A DNA stretch of 64,000 nucleotides from DATLLN01 sp963797175 (GCA_963797175.1 CAWCOL010000005.1:62001-126000), one strand, 5' to 3'; shown: positions 36,277 to 44,955, numbered from the stretch's first letter. Notes: generated by a model from the sequence alone, not told the origin. Program-made: numbers and translations.

Positions 36277-38133
36277 TCAGCAGTCGCCGGCGCAGACGCC
36301 GGCGGAGCCCGCATCCCCGGGCCCGCCGTCGTTGCCGTCGTCGATCGAGGCCGGCGCGCCGGGCGCGCTGATGCCGCCCGTCCCTCCAGCGCCGGCGGCG
36401 CCGGTTGTCGAGGTCACCGCGCTCATCGTCACCGAGCTGGAGACGAGGTAGAGCGCGTAGGCATCGCCGCCGGATCCGCCGCCCCCGCCGCCGCCGTGGC
36501 CGCCGTGGCCGCCCGCTCCGCCGTTCCCCGGCAGAACGCTGCCGGGATGGAGCGTGCCGCCGAGACCACCGGCTCCGCCGGCCTGGCCTTGGCCGCCGGA
36601 TCCGCCCGTACCGCCGTGCCCGCCCGTGCCACCCGTGAGCGTGTCGTGCGAGAGAACGACCGAGGCGTTCACCGCGAAGACCGCGAACGAGCCACCGCCG
36701 GCGGATCCACCGTCCCCGTGCCATGCAGCCGCTCCCCCCGCGCCGCCGCCGCCGCCACCCGCGCCGTAGGCGTCGGTGCCATCGTCGCAGCCGCCACCGC
36801 CGCCGCCGCCACCGCCTCCGCCGCCGTTCGCGCCGTCACCGCCGACCGTGCCGGACGCACCCGCCCAGAGGCCGCCGATAACCGCCGACCCTCCACCGCC
36901 TGCTCCCGCCGCGCCGTCGTGGACGACGCCCGGTGCACCGCCGGTCGTCGGACCGCACGACCCGCCGCCGCTGCCGCTCTGTCCACCCAGACCGAAGGTG
37001 CCGAAGACGAACGCCGCGTTGGCGCCGGCGGCGCCCGGTGTGGCGGTGAAGTTCATGCTGAAGACACCACAGTCGGTGTCCATCGTGCCTCCTTGGCCTC
37101 CTGCGCCACCGCCCATCGCCGAGCTGCTCGGCGACCCAGTCGCCGGGTTCGTTCCAGCCGGCCCCCCGCCGCCGCGCGAGGTGCTGTTGCAGGTGGTCGA
37201 GAACTCTGCGCCGTCGCCCCCGGTGCCTCCGGCCATGCTCGCCGTGGCTGCGAGTGAGGCCGCGTCGGCGCCGTTCGCCCCGGACGCTCCCGGGGCGCCT
37301 GTGCCGCCGGCGATCTTGGCGTTGCGCACCGTCAGCGAGCCTGACGCGTCGTCCCGCATGTAGAGGGTGTAGGCGGTCGCGCCCGCCGCGGACGGCGACG
37401 GTCCCTGCAGCGTGACGTAGCCGAGCACGGTCGGGGCGCTGAGGCCGATCGCGTCCACCGCTGTCCAGTGGTCGCCGCCGGCGGGGAGCCCGCCCTGCAC
37501 GATCGTCGCGGCCTTGGCGCGGGCCTTGCTGAACGTCGCGCTGAAGCCACCGATGACGCTGACGCCGTCGGCCATCGCGAACGGCCCGTAGGTACCCGTC
37601 GCCGCGTAGACGGCGGTGCTGCCGGTCGCGGTAGCGCGAGTGATGCCGAAGCCGATGCTCGCGCACGGCGCGGCCGACGCGCCGCAGGCCGGGGTGTCTG
37701 ACCCCGCCGGCGCGACGAACGTCGACTGCGTGGCGAGGGAGCGGGTGGCGGAGAAGGTCTGCGCGGCCGCCTGGGTCGCCCCGCCGTCGGTGATCGGCTG
37801 GGTCGCCGTGGGCGTGTACGTCACACTCGGGGCGGCGAAGACGTCCCGGCCGCTCTGCGGCTGGAGCTTCACCACCAGCGTCTTCTTGGCGGAGACGGCC
37901 TTGATCCCCGTCACCGTGTACCCGGCCACCGCCAGCGGATAGCTGCCGTCGGTGTCCACGACGTGGGTGACGGGCACGCTGTACGTCAGCTTCAGCTGTT
38001 CGGCGGTCGCATCGCCGTTGTGGTCGAGCATGACGGCGTTGACGATGGTCGGCGGGCTCGCTGCGGACGCCGCCGTGCCGCCGAGGGCTGCGGCGAAGAC
38101 GAACAGGAGCGCGCAGACGATCGTTGATCGCAT
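36277..38133 (-). CDS. Large secreted Gly-rich (PGRS-like) protein
   Basis: 618 residues. Signal peptide (RSTIVCALLFVFAAALGG, ASAAS). Residues about 27-125 form a bacterial Ig/SwmB-like domain (PPTIVNAVMLDHNGDAT, LKLTYSVPVTHV). A beta-helix-like stretch follows (ACGASAAPCASIGFGITRA, GVSVIGGFS). From about 280 to the end, Gly-rich runs (GGTGG, GGHGG, long poly-Gly) alternate with short beta strands such as FAVFAVNASVVLSHDTLTGG and AYALYLVSSSVTMSAVTS, suggesting a right-handed helix with Gly-rich loops. Cys pairs occur along the length, including the C-terminal CAGDC. Likely cell-surface or extracellular; function unknown. The high GC and repeats make long antisense open frames, which are shadows. 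Confidence 0.75.
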   Translation of the reverse strand: MRSTIVCALLFVFAAALGGTAASAASPPTIVNAVMLDHNGDATAEQLKLTYSVPVTHVVDTDGSYPLAVAGYTVTGIKAVSAKKTLVVKLQPQSGRDVFAAPSVTYTPTATQPITDGGATQAAAQTFSATRSLATQSTFVAPAGSDTPACGASAAPCASIGFGITRATATGSTAVYAATGTYGPFAMADGVSVIGGFSATFSKARAKAATIVQGGLPAGGDHWTAVDAIGLSAPTVLGYVTLQGPSPSAAGATAYTLYMRDDASGSLTVRNAKIAGGTGAPGASGANGADAASLAATASMAGGTGGDGAEFSTTCNSTSRGGGGPAGTNPATGSPSSSAMGGGAGGQGGTMDTDCGVFSMNFTATPGAAGANAAFVFGTFGLGGQSGSGGGSCGPTTGGAPGVVHDGAAGAGGGGSAVIGGLWAGASGTVGGDGANGGGGGGGGGGGGCDDGTDAYGAGGGGGGAGGAAAWHGDGGSAGGGSFAVFAVNASVVLSHDTLTGGTGGHGGTGGSGGQGQAGGAGGLGGTLHPGSVLPGNGGAGGHGGHGGGGGGGSGGDAYALYLVSSSVTMSAVTSTTGAAGAGGTGGISAPGAPASIDDGNDGGPGDAGSAGVCAGDC

Positions 38134-38139
38134 CTGACA

Positions 38140-38168
38140 ACGATCCCAAGCGAGCGGGAACGTGTCAA
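38140..38168 (-). promoter_or_regulatory. Canonical leaderless promoter of the Gly-rich protein gene
   Basis: On the minus strand TTGACA (38168 to 38163), a 17-bp spacer, and GATCGT (38145 to 38140) ending 6 nt before ATG 38133. The expected start of transcription falls on the start codon. Confidence 0.65.
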
Positions 38169-38170
38169 CT

Positions 38171-41100
38171 TCACCGCCGTCCGCGGGCGAAGGAGTTGGC
38201 GTGGGGCGCGGCCGCGCGCAGCTGCTGGAGGTCGGCCTCGTCGGGCCGTGGCTCGGCGCCGATCTCGGGGCGTCCGGGGCGGCTCAGCGCCTCGACCCGC
38301 TCGGCCAGCACGTTGATCGTCCCCTCGCGCTTCTCCAGTCGGCCCGTGACCTGCACCAGCGGCTCGGCGCGGGCCGCCAGCCGGTCGCGCTCGTAGACGG
38401 CCGCGGGCACGATCACATTGGTCATGCCGTGCTCGTCCTCGAGCAGCAGGAAGACGATCCCGGCGGCGGTGGCCGGGCGCTGGCGGGCGATCATCATCCC
38501 CGCCACCGTCACGCGGATGCCGTGGCGGTCGGTGCGCAGGTCGCGTGAGGTGCGCAGCGACGCCGCCAGCGACGGACGGAGCAGCGCCATCGGGTGCGGC
38601 CCGGTCGTCAGGTGCATCGTCTCGTGGTCGGCCACCATCCGCTCCCACTCGGACATCCCCGCCAGCCGCGGCGTGGGCGCGGCGTCCAGCGCCAGCGCCA
38701 GCTGACCCTGGTCGGGTGCCCGGTGGAGGCGGATCTCCCACAGCAGCCGGCGGCGGTTGCGGTCGAACGCGTCCAGCGCGCCGGCCCGGACGAGCTGGGC
38801 GAGGGCGTCGCGGCCGACGGGCGCGCGCCGCACCAGGTCGCCCGGGTCGAGGTAGGGGCCGCCGCGCTCACGCTCGGCGACGACGTCCTCGGCCGACGTG
38901 CCCACGCCCTTGACGTAGCCGAGGCCGATCCGCACCGAGGGCCCGGCGCCGACCGTGCAGCCGGCCGCGCTCTGGTTGACGTCGGGCGGCAGCATCCGCA
39001 CGCCCCGCCGCTCGCCGTCGCGCAGCAGCGTCGCCGGCGGGTAGAAGCCCATCGGCTGCGCGTTCAGGAGCGAGCAGAGGAACTCGGCCGGGTGGTGGCG
39101 GTGCAGCCAGGCTGACTGGTAGGCGAGGATCGCGAACGCCGCCGCGTGCGACTTGGGGAAGCCGAACTCGGAGAACGCGACCACCTTGTCGAACACCAGC
39201 CGGGCCGTCTCCTCGTCGACGCCGTTTTTGGCGGCGCCGTCGCGGAAGCGCAGCCAGTGCCGCTCCAGCGCCTCGCGGCTGCGCTTGCGGCTCATCGCCC
39301 GGCGCAGCGACTCCGCCTCGCCGGTGGTGAAGCCGGCCAGCGCCATCGCCACCTCGAGCACCTGGTCCTGGAAGACGACCACGCCCAGCGTGTCGGCCAG
39401 CGGCTCGCGCAGCAGCGGGTGGTCGAACGGCGGCTCGAAGTCCGGGTCGCGGCGCAGCTCCTGGCGGCGCTTGATGTACGGGTTGACGGCGTCGCCGACG
39501 ATCGGGCCGGGCCGCACCAGGGCCACCTGCACGGTCAGGTCGTCGAGGTGCTCGGGCCTGGTCCGCACCAGCGACTGCATCTGCGCCCGGCTCTCGATCT
39601 GGAAGACGCCGACCGTGTCGGCTGCCTGGATCTCGGCGTAGACGTCGGGGTCGTCGAAGCCGACCCGCGACAGGTCGACCGGCTCGTTCGCTGTGCGGGC
39701 GATCAGGTCGACGCACTCCTCGACGGCCGAGAGCATGCCCAGGCCGAGCAGGTCGATCTTGAGGAAGCCGGCGTCCGCGCAGGAGTCCTTGTCCCACTGG
39801 CAGATGCGCCGCCCCTCCATCGCGGCGGGCAGCACGGGCACCAGCTCGACCAGCGGCGCCGACGAGATCACCATCCCGCCCGAGTGCTGGCTGATGTGGC
39901 GGGGCAGCCCCGCGATCTCGTCCATCAGGAAGCGGAAGGCGCGCCAGCGGGGCGAGTCGAGCTGGGGGTCGACGCGGGCCGCCTCGGCGCCGGCCGGGTC
40001 GTAGCCGTCGGTCAGCCGCGCCATCCGCTCGATCTCGCCCTGCGGCAGCGCCAGCGCCTTGCCCAGGTCGCGGATCGCGCCCCGCACGCGGTAGGTGGGG
40101 AACGCCGCCACCAGCGCGGCGTGGTCGTCGCCGTAGCGACGCTGCACCTCGAGGATCAGCCCCTCGCGGATGTCGCGCGGGAAGTCGAGGTCGATGTCGG
40201 GCACGCTGGCCAGCTCGGGGGAGAGGAAGCGGCCCAGGAAGAGCCGGGTGGCGACCGGGTCGACGTGGGAGAGGCCGATCAGGTAGCAGACGATCGAGCC
40301 GACGCTGGAGCCGCGGCCGCGGCCCGGCGGGAGCAGGATGCGGGACGCGCTCGCGCCGCGCACGCGCACGGCCACGTCGCGCGCCATCTCCAGGATCTCG
40401 CGGTGTAGCAGGAAGAAGCCGGCCAGCCCGTGGTGGTCGATCAGCTCCAGCTCCTGCTCGAGCCGCGCCCGCGCCTCGTGGATGTGGGGGAGCCCGGCGT
40501 AGCGGCGCTCGAGCTCCTCGCTGCAGATGCGGGCCAGCGCCCTGGGCGCCGTCTCGCCGCCCTCCGAGGCGAAGTCGGGGTAGCGGTAGCCGAGGTCCTG
40601 GGTGAGGTCGAACCGGCAGCGCTCGGCCACCTGCGCGGCTCCCGCCACCCCCGCGGCGGGGAGGCGGACGGCGGCCTCGGCGGGTGAGCGCAGCACGGCC
40701 TCGTGGTTGCCGCGGCGGTACCGCTCGCTGGCGTCCAGCGTCGTGTTCAGGCGGATCGCGACCAGCGCGTCCTGGAGGTAGGCCCGGCGCGGGCTGTGGG
40801 CGTGGACGTCGCCGGTCGCGACGACCCGCAGCCCGCAGCCGTTCGGCCAGCTCGGCCAGCAGCCGGTTGCGGCGGGCGTCGCCGCGCCAGTAGGGGCGCT
40901 GGAGCTCGATCGAGAACCGCTCGCGGCCGAACATCGCGCGCAGGCGCAGGGCGGCCTCCTCGGCGTCGCGCAGGCGGCCCTCGCCGACCGGGCGGGCGAC
41001 GTGGCCGTCCCGGGCGCAGCCGGAGAGGCAGTGCAGGCCCTCGGCGTGCAGGGCGAGCTGGTCGAGCGTGGCGGCCGGCGCCCGCCGGTCGTCGGCATGG

Positions 41101-41384
41101 GCCAGCGTCAGCAGCCGGCAGAGGTTGCGGTAGCCGCGCTCGTCCTCGGCCAGGAGGGTGAGGTGGGTGCCGTCGGTCAGCGTCAGCTCGCAGCCGGTGA
41201 TCGGCCGCAGATTCGCGTCGCGCGCCGCCTGGGCGAACTCCATCGAGCCGCAGAGGCTGTCGTGATCGGTCAGCGCGAATGCCTCGTAGCCCAGCTCGGC
41301 GGCCCGCTCCGCCAGCTCGACGGGCTGCGAGGCGCCGTCCAGGAACGAGTAGCAGGAGTGGGCGTGCAGCTCGGCGTGCGTCAT
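38171..41384 (-). CDS. dnaE2: Error-prone DNA polymerase DnaE2 (ImuC), one frameshift
   Basis: Translesion polymerase of the SOS mutasome, about 1070 residues after correction. The PHP domain begins MTHAELHAHSCYSFLDGAS; the polymerase core has GRGRGSSVGSIVCYLIG, DIDLDFPRDIREGLI (catalytic Asp), HISQHSGGMVIS, VFQDQVLEVAMALAGF and EFGFPKSHAAAFA; a C-terminal OB domain (GIRVTVAGMMIARQRP) follows. A +1 shift at about 40840 separates LAELAER from GLRVVATGDVHAHS. ATG 41384 overlaps the stop of the DUF6504-like gene (ATGA). It works with ImuB, which here lies 1.8 kb further upstream under its own LexA-controlled promoter. Confidence 0.92.
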
Positions 41385-41632
41385 GCCCGCTGGGCGTACC
41401 AGCGCTCCCGCCGCCGGTCGAGGAAGACGACGGCGTTGCGGCCGTCGGTCAGCACCAGGTCGAAGTAGCGGCGACGCAGCGGCGTGCGCGTCCACCAGCC
41501 CTCCTCCACCAGCCACTCGTCGCGCAGGTGGGCGACCTCGCGGCCGCCGACCGCCGCCGGCCGCCCCCGCTCGTCCGTCCGCACCGCCACCTCGCGCGGC
41601 ACCCCCACCGGGCGAACACCTGTTCGCTTCAT
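41381..41632 (-). CDS. DUF6504-like small protein of the mutasome operon
   Basis: 83 residues, basic and Trp-rich in the middle (RDEWLVEEGWWTRTPLRRRYFDLVL), ending VVFLDRRRERWYAQRA. Size, composition and position directly before dnaE2 fit the DUF6504 proteins that accompany imuB and dnaE2 in actinobacteria; function unknown, presumably a mutasome accessory. ATG 41632 sits 6 nt after a TATGCT -10, so it is probably leaderless, and codons 2-7 overlap a LexA box. A later GTG start cannot be excluded. Confidence 0.7.
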   Translation of the reverse strand: MKRTGVRPVGVPREVAVRTDERGRPAAVGGREVAHLRDEWLVEEGWWTRTPLRRRYFDLVLTDGRNAVVFLDRRRERWYAQRA

Positions 41633-41644
41633 GGAGGCAGCATA
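41613..41644 (-). promoter_or_regulatory. LexA box and -10 element of DUF6504-dnaE2
   Basis: CGAACACCTGTTCG (41613-41626) is a perfect match to the Gram-positive SOS box CGAAC-N4-GTTCG. The -10 TATGCT lies at 41644 to 41639, 6 nt before ATG 41632. The operator therefore covers the start of the transcript and the first codons. Confidence 0.8.
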
Positions 41645-41730
41645 CCGAAGATCCGGGCCAGGCCCAGTAACCCAGCGTCGAGTACTTCCGTACCCTGGCG
41701 TCGGGGTTACACCTATGACAACGTTCGAAC

Positions 41731-41844
41731 CTGGCGAGGCAGGAAAGCGGCGGCTAGGACAGGGCTAGCTGGGAGTGCATCACGGGGTGTGCTCGACTGT
41801 CTGCCACTTGGCGTTTCCGGTGAATGCCACTTGGGTTTCGTGAC
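41731..41844 (+). repeat. Mutasome-insert repeat, copy 1
   Basis: A roughly 110-bp unit. The left part starts CTGGCGAGGCAGGAAAGCG and runs through AGCTGGGAGTGC; the core (41787-41844) starts GTGTGCTCGACTGTCTGCC and ends TTCGTGAC. The core holds two CACTTGG motifs about 26 nt apart. The core recurs at 42748 and 42873, and the left part recurs with copy 3. The flanking stretch 41645-42002 holds nothing else I can recognise. Confidence 0.8.
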
Positions 41845-42002
41845 AATGGGGTGTCGGCGTGACGCCACAGCGCGCCGTTTGTCGCTCTCGACAGGTGGTC
41901 TCGCAGGGATGCGGGTCTCGACGAAGGACGGTGAGACCGAACCGCGGTTCAGGGGATCGCCCGGCCGGCGGTTCGATCACCGACCGGGCGCTTGAGCGTT
42001 GA

Positions 42003-42578
42003 TCAGCGGGCGCGCGTCACGGTGTGCTTGCCCAGCGACGGCGTGATCTGCTTGACCGCCCCGGCGGGGACGCTGTAGCCGTCGATGTGGCCGTCGACGA
42101 TGAACGAGGTGTTCGATGCGACGAACCACGAGAGGTGGGTTCCGGCGGGGACGGCGAATCCGGGAGCGATCTGCTGGGCGGTGGTGCCGGCGACCCCGCT
42201 GACCTCGGCGAAGACCGCGGTGCTGCAGGTGGCGTTGGCGTAGAGCAGCACGTCGCTGTTCGACGATCCCGCGTAGACGGTGGTGCGAAAGCCGGTGATG
42301 ATCGCGGCTTTCCCGGCCGGGACGGCGCCCAGGTCGACGCAGACGTTGGAGGTGTTCACGCTGGTGGCGCCCTGGATCGTGAAGTAGCTGGCCGGTGCAG
42401 CCGGCCCGGTGAACAGCTGGTTTGCCTTGCTGACGCCGGCCACCGGTGCCGCACCGTTGCCGCCGACGATCTGCGTCATCGTCGCGGCGGCAAACGATGC
42501 GCCGGGCACGAGCAACGCTGCGGTAACGAGCCCGACGGCGATCCACGCGCCGGTTGGGAGTGAGCGTGGCATCTTCAT
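42003..42578 (-). CDS. Secreted protein of unknown function between repeat copies
   Basis: 191 residues. ATG 42578 has a GGGGAGGC ribosome-binding site and gives a signal peptide (RSLPTGAWIAVGLVTAALL, PGASFA cleavage). The mature protein is small-residue-rich and probably beta-sandwich: SKANQLFTGPAAPASYFTI, NVCVDLGAVPAGKAAIITGF, a Cys at YANATCSTAVF, and VDGHIDGYSVPAG near the end. Similar secreted proteins are, to my knowledge, scattered in Thermoleophilia and Chloroflexi without assigned function. It is flanked by direct repeat copies and sits inside the gap that splits imuB from dnaE2. Confidence 0.7.
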   Translation of the reverse strand: MKMPRSLPTGAWIAVGLVTAALLVPGASFAAATMTQIVGGNGAAPVAGVSKANQLFTGPAAPASYFTIQGATSVNTSNVCVDLGAVPAGKAAIITGFRTTVYAGSSNSDVLLYANATCSTAVFAEVSGVAGTTAQQIAPGFAVPAGTHLSWFVASNTSFIVDGHIDGYSVPAGAVKQITPSLGKHTVTRAR

Positions 42579-42747
42579 GTGAGCCTCCCCAGGAGTGGCG
42601 GTCGCCGTTCGACCGCGATAGGCGAGTGTTTCACCTGGCAGCCATCCTCGGACGGCTCCGGCACGCGGGTGTGAGCGATGCCACGATGGATCTGGGCCAG
42701 GCATCAGCGCGGCGGCCCCGCACGTTGGGCTCGAGCGCATCGCGGTG

Positions 42748-42804
42748 GTGTGCTCGACTGTCTGCCACTTGGCGTTCCGGTGAATGACACTTGGGTTTCG
42801 CGAC
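42748..42804 (+). repeat. Mutasome-insert repeat, copy 2 (core only)
   Basis: 57-bp core, nearly identical to copies 1 and 3 (GTGTGCTCGACTGTCTGCC ... GACACTTGGGTTTCGCGAC). The left part is largely missing, with only a GCATCGCG remnant before it. The interval 42579-42980 contains this copy, copy 3 and a -10 element but no intact gene. Confidence 0.8.
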
Positions 42805-42819
42805 CTTCCCGTGACGCTG

Positions 42820-42929
42820 CTGGCGAGGCAGGGAAACGGCTAGGAGAGGGCTGGCTGGGAGTGCGTCGCAGTGTGTGCTCGACTGTCTGCCACTTGGCGT
42901 TCCGGTGAATGACACTTGGAGTTCGTGAC
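42820..42929 (+). repeat. Mutasome-insert repeat, copy 3
   Basis: Full unit: left part CTGGCGAGGCAGGGAAACGG ... GGCTGGCTGGGAGTGC, then the core (42873-42929) ending GACACTTGGAGTTCGTGAC. Same orientation as copies 1 and 2, separated from copy 2 by only 15 bp. Confidence 0.8.
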
Positions 42930-42980
42930 GGTGCTGTGACGCAGTCCCGTGGGCATCCCGTGGGCCTAGAGTGGATCGCC

Positions 42981-43149
42981 ATGTCGTACCCGATCAGGCC
43001 CGCGACGGCCGAGGATGGCGCCGAGCTGGCCCTATCCGCGTGGCGAGCTGGGGCGTCGCCTACGCCGGGTTCCACCTGCCGAGACGCTGGAGGAACACGC
43101 CGCCCAGCGCGGCCCGGCCTGGTCGGGCATCGCCGATGCGCTACCGGCG
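42981..43149 (+). pseudogene. Truncated GNAT acetyltransferase remnant
   Basis: Only the first ~60 residues of a GNAT protein remain, in three frames: MSYPIRPATAEDGAELA, then IRVASWGVAYAGFHLP, then AETLEEHAAQRGPAW. Two single-base losses (about 43025 and 43080) explain the frame changes. Homology stops where the convergent imuB gene ends. A good -10 (TAGAGT 42967-42972) lies 8 nt before the ATG, so it was once a functional leaderless gene. Confidence 0.7.
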
Positions 43150-44340
43150 TCAGCCCTCGTAGGGCACCAGCAGGCTGCGGCCCTCGGGGATGCGCGACCA
43201 GGGCGCGACCTCGACCACCCGCAGCAGGTGCCCCTCGCCCATCCCGGCCCGCACCTGCCGTGCCGCCTCGGCGGCCCGCTCGCGGCGCACCTGCTCGGCC
43301 GCGCGCAGCAGCTCCTCCTGGTGGCCGCCCGGCTCGCCCAGGCCGGTCAGCTCGAGCGAGATCCGCTCGACCGCACCCGGCAGCTCGGACAGCCGGGGCA
43401 GCACCGCGTCGCGCAGCCGGCGCGGCTCCGCGGTCGCGTCGCGCAGCGCCAGCGGGCGGTGCCACGAGCCTCCGCCGCCCAGCCGCGCGGTCAGCGTCAC
43501 CGAGCGCACCGGCCGCGAGCCGCGCCGCGGGCTGCCCAGCAGCCGCTCGATCAGCACCGTCACCGCCTGGCGCAGCGTCACCTCGTCGCCGATCGGCTCG
43601 GGAAACTCGATCGCCTCGCGCAGCGGCTCGGGCGGCGTGCGCGGGCAGACGTGCGCCTCGTCCTCGCCGCGGGCGAGCCTCCAGGCCGCGATCCCGCCCG
43701 GCCCGAAGCGGTCGGCCACGGCCGGCAGCGGCAGCGCCGCCAGCTCGCCCGCGGTGCGGATGCCGAGCGCGCGCAGCTCGTCGGCGGCCGCCGCTTCCAG
43801 GTTCAGGCGATCGACCGGCAGCCGGGCGAGGAAGCCGGCCGCGCCGTCATCGCCGACCAGCAGCGGCCGGCCCGGCCGCGCCTGGCCCGCCGCGACGCGG
43901 GCGGTGAAGCGCCCCGGGCCGGCGCCCAGCCGGCCGCCCGTCGGCAGCACCTTCGCCGCTGTCTCCAGCAGCCGGCGGCTGCCGCCGTGCAGCCGGGTGA
44001 GGCCGTCGCCTGCCCACAGCGCCATGCCGGGCTCGATCGGCTCGACCGCCGCGCCCAGCGACTCCAGCCGGCGCAGCAGCGCCTCGGCGGCGTCCGCCAC
44101 GGCGCCCGGGTCGGCCGTCGCCAGCTCGAGCCGGGGGCAGCGGGCGATCGCCTCGCCGACGCGCATTCCCTGCCGCACGCCGAACGCCGCCGCGGCCGCG
44201 TTCACCTCGCCGATCAGCGGCTGCCCGCCAGGCTCGGGCCCCAGCGCCACCGGCGTGGCGGGCAGCGGGCCGCGCAGCGCGACCCGCAGCGCGAAGCGGG
44301 GGACGAGGACGCAGATCAGCAGCTGGTGGGTGCGCGGCAT
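43150..44340 (-). CDS. imuB: ImuB, catalytically inactive Y-family polymerase homologue
   Basis: 396 residues. Palm/finger region: LICVLVPRFALRVALRG, FGVRQGMRVGEAIARCPRLEL; thumb and little finger: DELRALGIRTAGELAALPLPA, RFGPGGIAAWRLARGEDE. The acidic catalytic residues of active Y-family polymerases are absent (VEPIEPGMALWAG in place of the family DE motif). That matches ImuB, which bridges DnaE2 and the beta clamp. ATG 44340 lies 10 nt after a -10 hexamer; ATG 44355 overlaps that hexamer and is rejected. No imuA gene is adjacent. Confidence 0.88.
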   Translation of the reverse strand: MPRTHQLLICVLVPRFALRVALRGPLPATPVALGPEPGGQPLIGEVNAAAAAFGVRQGMRVGEAIARCPRLELATADPGAVADAAEALLRRLESLGAAVEPIEPGMALWAGDGLTRLHGGSRRLLETAAKVLPTGGRLGAGPGRFTARVAAGQARPGRPLLVGDDGAAGFLARLPVDRLNLEAAAADELRALGIRTAGELAALPLPAVADRFGPGGIAAWRLARGEDEAHVCPRTPPEPLREAIEFPEPIGDEVTLRQAVTVLIERLLGSPRRGSRPVRSVTLTARLGGGGSWHRPLALRDATAEPRRLRDAVLPRLSELPGAVERISLELTGLGEPGGHQEELLRAAEQVRRERAAEAARQVRAGMGEGHLLRVVEVAPWSRIPEGRSLLVPYEG

Positions 44341-44350
44341 CGGGCCACCC

Positions 44351-44379
44351 AGCATAGGCGAACAGGTGTTCGATCACAA
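44351..44379 (-). promoter_or_regulatory. LexA-controlled promoter of imuB
   Basis: Minus strand: TTGTGA (44379 to 44374), 17-bp spacer, TATGCT (44356 to 44351). The spacer is filled by the SOS box CGAACACCTGTTCG (44372 to 44359), identical to the one at 41613-41626. Confidence 0.82.
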
Positions 44380-44387
44380 GCGGCGAG

Positions 44388-44567
44388 CTACACGCGCAGC
44401 GTCAGCTGCGGATCCGGCACTCCGGGGTTGTGCCGCTCCACCATGACGTGGTCGAACACCTTGCCGCACGAGTCGCACATCCAGCGCTCGCGCCCGTCCA
44501 GCCAGCGCAGCGCTCGCCTGTGGCACGAATGGCAGCGGGGAGGACGGGGCTTCGCGCGGCGGGCCAC
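44388..44567 (-). CDS. 59-residue zinc-ribbon protein
   Basis: Basic N-terminus (ARRAKPRPPR), two CxxC knuckles (CHSC and CDSC) 14 residues apart with RWLDGRERWM between them, then GKVFDHVMVERHNPGVP. Likely binds one zinc; function unknown, perhaps nucleic acid binding. GTG 44567 follows a TAGCGT -10 (44580 to 44575) by 7 nt, so it should be leaderless. It lies just upstream of the imuB LexA promoter on the same strand. Confidence 0.7.
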   Translation of the reverse strand: MARRAKPRPPRCHSCHRRALRWLDGRERWMCDSCGKVFDHVMVERHNPGVPDPQLTLRV

Positions 44568-44607
44568 TGTCCGGACGCTAACCGCGCCGCCGGACGGTGG
44601 CGCGGCG

Positions 44608-44949
44608 TCACTCCTCGTCGGTCTCGAGCGCGCGCTCGTAGAGCCGGCGGGCGCCCAGGCTGGGCAGCCGCCGCTGGGCGGCGCGCAGGAAGTCGCGCTC
44701 GTAGCGCTGCCGCTCGTCCTCCGCCATCGTCGCGCCGTAGCGCTCGCGGAGTTCGAGCAGCTCGTCCTCGGCCTCCTCGACCAGATCCATGTAGTCGCCG
44801 AACTTCTCCTCCGCCTCTCCGCGGGGCGCATGCTCGTACTCGCTCTTGGCCGCGGCGACGCGCACCAGCAGTGGCCGCTGGTCGGCCTCGAACAGCGCCA
44901 GCTGGCGCTCGATCACGTCGTGGTACCGGGACCGCCAGGGGAGTCGCAT
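44608..44949 (-). CDS. 113-residue coiled-coil-like protein
   Basis: Unrecognised. Highly charged and helical throughout: YHDVIERQLALFEADQRPLL, KSEYEHAPRGEAEEKFGDYM, EEAEDELLELRERY, then ERDFLRAAQRRLPSLGARRL. ATG 44949 is 6 nt after TACCAT on the minus strand, a leaderless start. It is divergent from the phosphatase-fold gene at 44974 and upstream of the zinc-ribbon gene. Confidence 0.65.
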   Translation of the reverse strand: MRLPWRSRYHDVIERQLALFEADQRPLLVRVAAAKSEYEHAPRGEAEEKFGDYMDLVEEAEDELLELRERYGATMAEDERQRYERDFLRAAQRRLPSLGARRLYERALETDEE

Positions 44950-44955
44950 CCCCCG

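Noticed and set aside
36496..37363. Pro-rich plus-strand open frames opposite the Gly-rich protein
   Set aside because: Pro runs are the antisense of Gly codons of the real minus-strand gene; no ribosome-binding site or independent features.
41731..42929. CRISPR array
   Set aside because: Only three units with irregular spacing and no uniform spacers or cas genes.
42600..43465. Minus-strand frames running through the repeats (for example a segment reading NAKWQTVEHT)
   Set aside because: The peptide recurs only because the DNA repeats; frames differ between copies and lack start signals.
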